From Pogostemon cablin (taxonomy: Eukaryota; Streptophyta; Magnoliopsida; Lamiales; Lamiaceae), in NCBI GenBank assembly GCA_023678885.1, contig CM042963.1:38071105-38135104 (forward strand): 64,000 bases of DNA, written 5' to 3'. This document shows, piece by piece, positions 60,727-64,000 of this stretch (position 1 is its first letter; each line of letters opens with the position of its first letter). The notes under the pieces were generated by a model. That model made no database searches. It saw nothing but the letters and a program-made list of their open reading frames with translations, and was not told where the DNA came from. Position numbers and translations under genes: made by a program.

Positions 60727-60883
60727 TTTTTTTTTTTATGATCGAGGTTCCAACAATCCACCTCAATGGGTCAACACATCATTGGTGGAAGGCATTGGGG
60801 AATAAATTCCCCTTGCCATGTCTCGAACCCAAGACCAAAGTCTTAGGTAGTGGGGCTCTAACCACTTGAGCTACCCACCTTTG
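60727..60883 (-). mobile_element. tRNA-derived SINE
   Basis: On the minus strand the element starts GGTGGGTAGCTCAAGTGGTT (pol III A box TAGCTCAAGTGG at 60862-60873), has the B box GGTTCGAGAC (60820-60829), a tRNA-unrelated body, and ends in about 11 A residues. TGAAAGTAT occurs on both sides, a probable target-site duplication. The box spacing fits an internal RNA polymerase III promoter. It is not a functional tRNA gene: the cloverleaf cannot be completed. Confidence 0.85.
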
Positions 60884-61020
60884 ACATATACTTTCACAAT
60901 TGTTTATATAAAATGTAGTCCATCTCATAGAGGGTTTGCATTGTGAGAAATTATGGTTGCAAAAATTTAGCCAAATCGTTCAAGCGTATGACATGTATCT
61001 AACCCCCAAAGAAATACTCA

Positions 61021-61240
61021 CTCCCTCCGTAACATCTAAAGATGATCTTTTATTTTTTCACATGAATTAAAAATTATTTTTATTATTTAATATGTAGTTG
61101 GTAATTATATTAATATAAATATAAATTTCATATTTTATATTAATAAATATATATATATACTTATAAAAAAAAGAAATGAAACTCCAAAAAACCTAAAACG
61201 AAAAAAAGAGTAGGGCCTTAGTATGAAAATATGTGAAGGA
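61021..61240. mobile_element. Truncated Stowaway-like MITE
   Basis: Clear left end CTCCCTCCGTAACATCTAAA; the right end is only faintly recognisable (AATATGTGAAGGAAG). Confidence 0.45.
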
Positions 61241-61628
61241 AGATCCTGCTAACAATATAACATCAGTGTTCTCCATTTTCTTGTGTTAATTAATAAAGTG
61301 AAAAAAAAATGAAAAAAGTGAAAATGATAATGTTGGGAGAAGTGACACGTGCGGTTGTGTGTGGCAGAGGTGTGGCAGGGGCAGGTGTATAGAAGACATT
61401 CTGAAACGGAAGGTGGCGCACGTGAATGTGTCACTCTGCGCCTGTCCCCTTCACTGCATTAATTTCTGTGTCCACCATCCAACGGCCACCGTTCCTCCCC
61501 CTCCCACCCCCCATTTCCAATACAACCTTTTTCATTTTCAATAATTAATTGTACCCTCTTAATTGTCTTTTCACCACCCTTATTATTTTATTAAAAAATA
61601 ATATTTTATCAACTTCTATTTTCTTTTT

Positions 61629-61912
61629 AGAGATAATATCCATTTTAGTTCTCGCGCAAGTTAAACTTCAGTTCTCAAGTTTGATAATTTCTCAAAAGTA
61701 ATTTTTTTGTGTCAAATTTTAATTTTTTTGTCAACTTTTGGTACTTTCTGTCCACTTTTGGTCTTTTTGCGGCGACTTTAAGGAATTTTTCAACGAAAAA
61801 ATGACCAAAAGTGGACAAAAAGGACTAAAATCGAACACCAGATGACCACTTTTGAAAAATTACCAAAGTTGAGAACCGAAATTGGATTAATCCTATTCTA
61901 TAGAACCAAAAT
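61629..61912. mobile_element. Foldback element
   Basis: Left arm ATAATATCCATTTTAGTTCT and right arm AGAACCGAAATTGGATTAAT are imperfect inverted repeats, with matching inner parts (TGATAATTTCTCAAAAGT / ACTTTTGAAAAATTACCA and CCACTTTTGGTC / GACCAAAAGTGG). Non-coding; family not assigned. Confidence 0.65.
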
Positions 61913-62004
61913 TAATATTTTGCCTTCTTTTTACCGTGATAGTTTCTATTAGCTGATGAAATCTTTCAATTTTTTTCTTTTTTTAATATAGCGTTTACGT
62001 ATTA

Positions 62005-63815
62005 CTCCCCTCATCCCGTGTTAACGTTGATGTTTGCTTTTTGCACGGAGATTAAGAGATATAATATTTTAATGTGTAGTGAGTTGAGAGAAATAATATT
62101 TAATGTAAAGTGGGGTAGTTGTATTAGGGTTGTGTGTGAGCGCTATATGGAATAATGATTAGCCATTTGTAGTCGGGATGACTAATTAAAGAATTTATCG
62201 AACCACATGGAGGAAGGTACTGGGGTTTAAGCGATCTCGTGTTTATCTTAGTTTTATAGAGATGATCATAAAGGGTAGGAATATTCAAGAAATAACAATA
62301 AAATAATTAAATGATAAGATAAACAATGGGATAAATGAATGGAAGATGGATGAATAAGCCAAGTAGATAGAGAATGAGACTAGCAATACTTAAAGCATGG
62401 AAAATCTAGGTATCATGCAACGAATTCATAAGTGTCATGGGTTATTAACTAAGAGCCAACACGAATTCCACCTAAACTCCCTCTCGAGATGGATAGGATG
62501 TAGATCCTTAATAAGGTCTCAAAATGGCTCTAAGGTTGGTTCTCAATCAAACAATTCCAACTAGGTACTAAGTTCAATTAAAAAGTCCCCTCACATGATC
62601 AATTAACCTCTCGATCTAACAAATCGAATGTTCTATCAAAGGGTTCTAAATCCTAAAGGATTTCTCAATCTCTTTACAATTTATAATGCACATGAAGTGT
62701 TTGATGAAATGATTCACTTAATTATCCTAAGCACATAATTGATTTCTTAATCTAATCACATATTTAGAGCAACTAAACACACAAATCATCAAAAACCTCA
62801 AGATCTCAAGCATCAATGATAGAAAATTAATAAACCCAATCAACATAATCATTCAATTGCAAAATACCCAAAATTATTCAACACAATTCATATTGCTAAT
62901 CTCACAAAGGAGATTAGCCTCTCATAGTCTCAATGAAAACAATATAGACAATTGTATCTCCAAAACACATGATTGATATACAAAAAAATCTACAAAAATT
63001 AGAATTAAAACTCCCTTGAATAGCTTCAATTGTGCTTCTCTTCCTCTTCTTGCAAACTCCACTCCCCCTTGCTTCTCTAACTACTTGGATGATGGATTGG
63101 ATGGTGGGACGAAGATAGATGATATGGATGAAGAATTGATGAAGATGATGGCGTAATATGGAGAAAATGGTGTGTGAGGTGTGTGCAGGGATGAAACCCT
63201 TCGAAATTATGATCAAATATTAAAGTATTGGGTATTTATACCCCTTGAGAAGCTTCTAGAAGATTTCTGAAATTTTTCTGATGTTGCACGGACACGCCTC
63301 GTGTGCATGCACACGGCTCGAGTAGTGTCAGGATTTCTCGGTCAACACTAACTTAAGTCAGCGCACGACTCGTGTGCTGAAACACGGCTAAAGGGTGGCC
63401 GTATTGGATGTTCAGATGCTGGCGCACGACTGCCTCCTACAGGCCCGTGTTCGGTACACGGGTCATGTATTTGCACACGGCTCGTGTACTCTACACGGCC
63501 GACCGTGTTCATGCTGCCCTGTTTCTTCTTCCTTGTTTCATCTCTCGTCTCCATTTTTGCTCCGTTTTTATCTGTTTTACATACGATTAAGTTCATACTC
63601 ACACATTTTCATAAAAACACATCATACCATCAAATAACACATAGAAAATGGATAAAAAGATACGAAAATGGATATAAAAAGATATTAAAATTTAGGTGAA
63701 AATATCACTCATCAAATAATTAATTATTTTGTGTGGGCCCAACTTAAAAAAAAGAAATATAAACCTTAACTTGGGACAACTCAAAATGCAAAATATAAAC
63801 CTGGGACAAAGGGAG
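62005..63815. mobile_element. Stowaway MITE split by a solo LTR
   Basis: Left half 62005-62155 (CTCCCCTCATCCCGTG...) and right half 63715-63815 (...CTGGGACAAAGGGAG) form one Stowaway element of about 250 bp once the insertion at 62156-63714 is removed. Confidence 0.8.
62156..63714 (-). mobile_element. Solo LTR with 5-bp target duplication
   Basis: 1,559 bp with TG...CA ends (minus strand starts TGATGAGTGATATTTTCACC and ends GGCTAATCA), flanked by perfect AATAA duplications (62151-62155, 63715-63719). A TATAAATA promoter lies at 63233-63240 on the minus strand. The U3 part (63285-63510) is filled with ACACGGCCGTGT-type palindromes seen in plant Ty3/gypsy LTRs. No internal coding region remains, as expected after recombination between two LTRs. 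The 100-codon frame at 62914-63216 lies in R/U5 and is not a gene. Confidence 0.85.
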
Positions 63816-64000
63816 CACTTGTCCATCCCACAACCAATTTCAGAGTATTTGTTTTATTGGTTTGTCCCACAACTAGGTTCATCTTCTAGAAAAAATAAAA
63901 GTAGATAATAATAATAGTAATAATAATAATAACATGACCAAATAACCAAAATTTAAAATTTAAAATTATTGTCATTCAATAATTTAACTTTATACTCCCT
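63816..64000. other. AT-rich end of window
   Basis: Includes a short TAA/TAATAA-rich stretch (63907-63932). The last bases (TATACTCCCT) may be the start of another Stowaway element. Confidence 0.4.

Noticed and set aside
60727..60883. tRNA gene
   Set aside because: A and B boxes are present but the cloverleaf fails and a tRNA-unrelated body with A-tail follows; it is a SINE.
62914..63216. 100-codon minus-strand frame
   Set aside because: Lies inside the R/U5 part of the solo LTR.

Overview
The window is nuclear DNA from a flowering plant, almost certainly a eudicot. The evidence is spliced genes with GT-AG introns, a nuclear gene for a chloroplast NDH-complex subunit, a plant-type DWNN/RING E3 ligase, a cytosolic ribosomal protein gene with a telo-box/site II promoter, and many plant transposable elements (a Tat-lineage Ty3/gypsy element, Stowaway and Tourist MITEs, hAT, MULE, CACTA ends, a tRNA-derived SINE). 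The DNA is AT-rich. An asterid (Lamiales-like) source is my guess from protein similarity recalled from memory and is not proven.

Layout. 1-7.8 kb: the 5' part of a Ty3/gypsy (Tat lineage) retrotransposon on the minus strand, with pol, gag, primer-binding site and 5' LTR; its 3' LTR lies outside the window. 10.8-13.8 kb: RPS3 (minus, six exons). 15.1-15.7 kb: relic of an NBS-LRR resistance gene (minus). 17.3-21.7 kb: a decayed plus-strand gene built from tandem arrays of tiny symmetric exons and a large 3' exon resembling Ulp1/plant-mobile-domain-associated proteins. 23.5-31.7 kb: ndhU (plus, five exons); its last exon is separated by a 7-kb intron full of mobile elements. 34.1-41.2 kb: a PQT3-like E3 ubiquitin ligase gene (minus, 15 exons), convergent with ndhU. 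42.9-43.2 kb: a frameshifted fragment resembling the N-terminus of the spindle-checkpoint protein BUBR1. 45.9-47.4 kb: a Mutator-like element with about 170-bp terminal inverted repeats carrying plant gene fragments (Pack-MULE), one UPF0496/DUF677-like. 47.4-55.8 kb: no convincing gene, mostly old repeats. 55.8-56.8 kb: a two-exon gene related to GT-2-type trihelix factors but without a recognisable DNA-binding domain (minus). 57-64 kb: intergenic repeats, including nested Stowaway MITEs, a CACTA end, a SINE and a solo LTR inside a MITE.

Four loci look functional (RPS3, ndhU, PQT3-like, trihelix-related). They are unrelated in function: cytosolic translation, chloroplast cyclic electron flow, ubiquitin-dependent regulation and probably transcription. 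The mobile-element content is the more unusual part of the window. Intact target-site duplications could be read for a solo LTR (AATAA), a hAT element (8 bp), two MULEs (9 bp) and a LINE-like retroposon (13 bp). Exon coordinates were derived by hand from splice-site consensus and reading-frame continuity; transcript data were not available.
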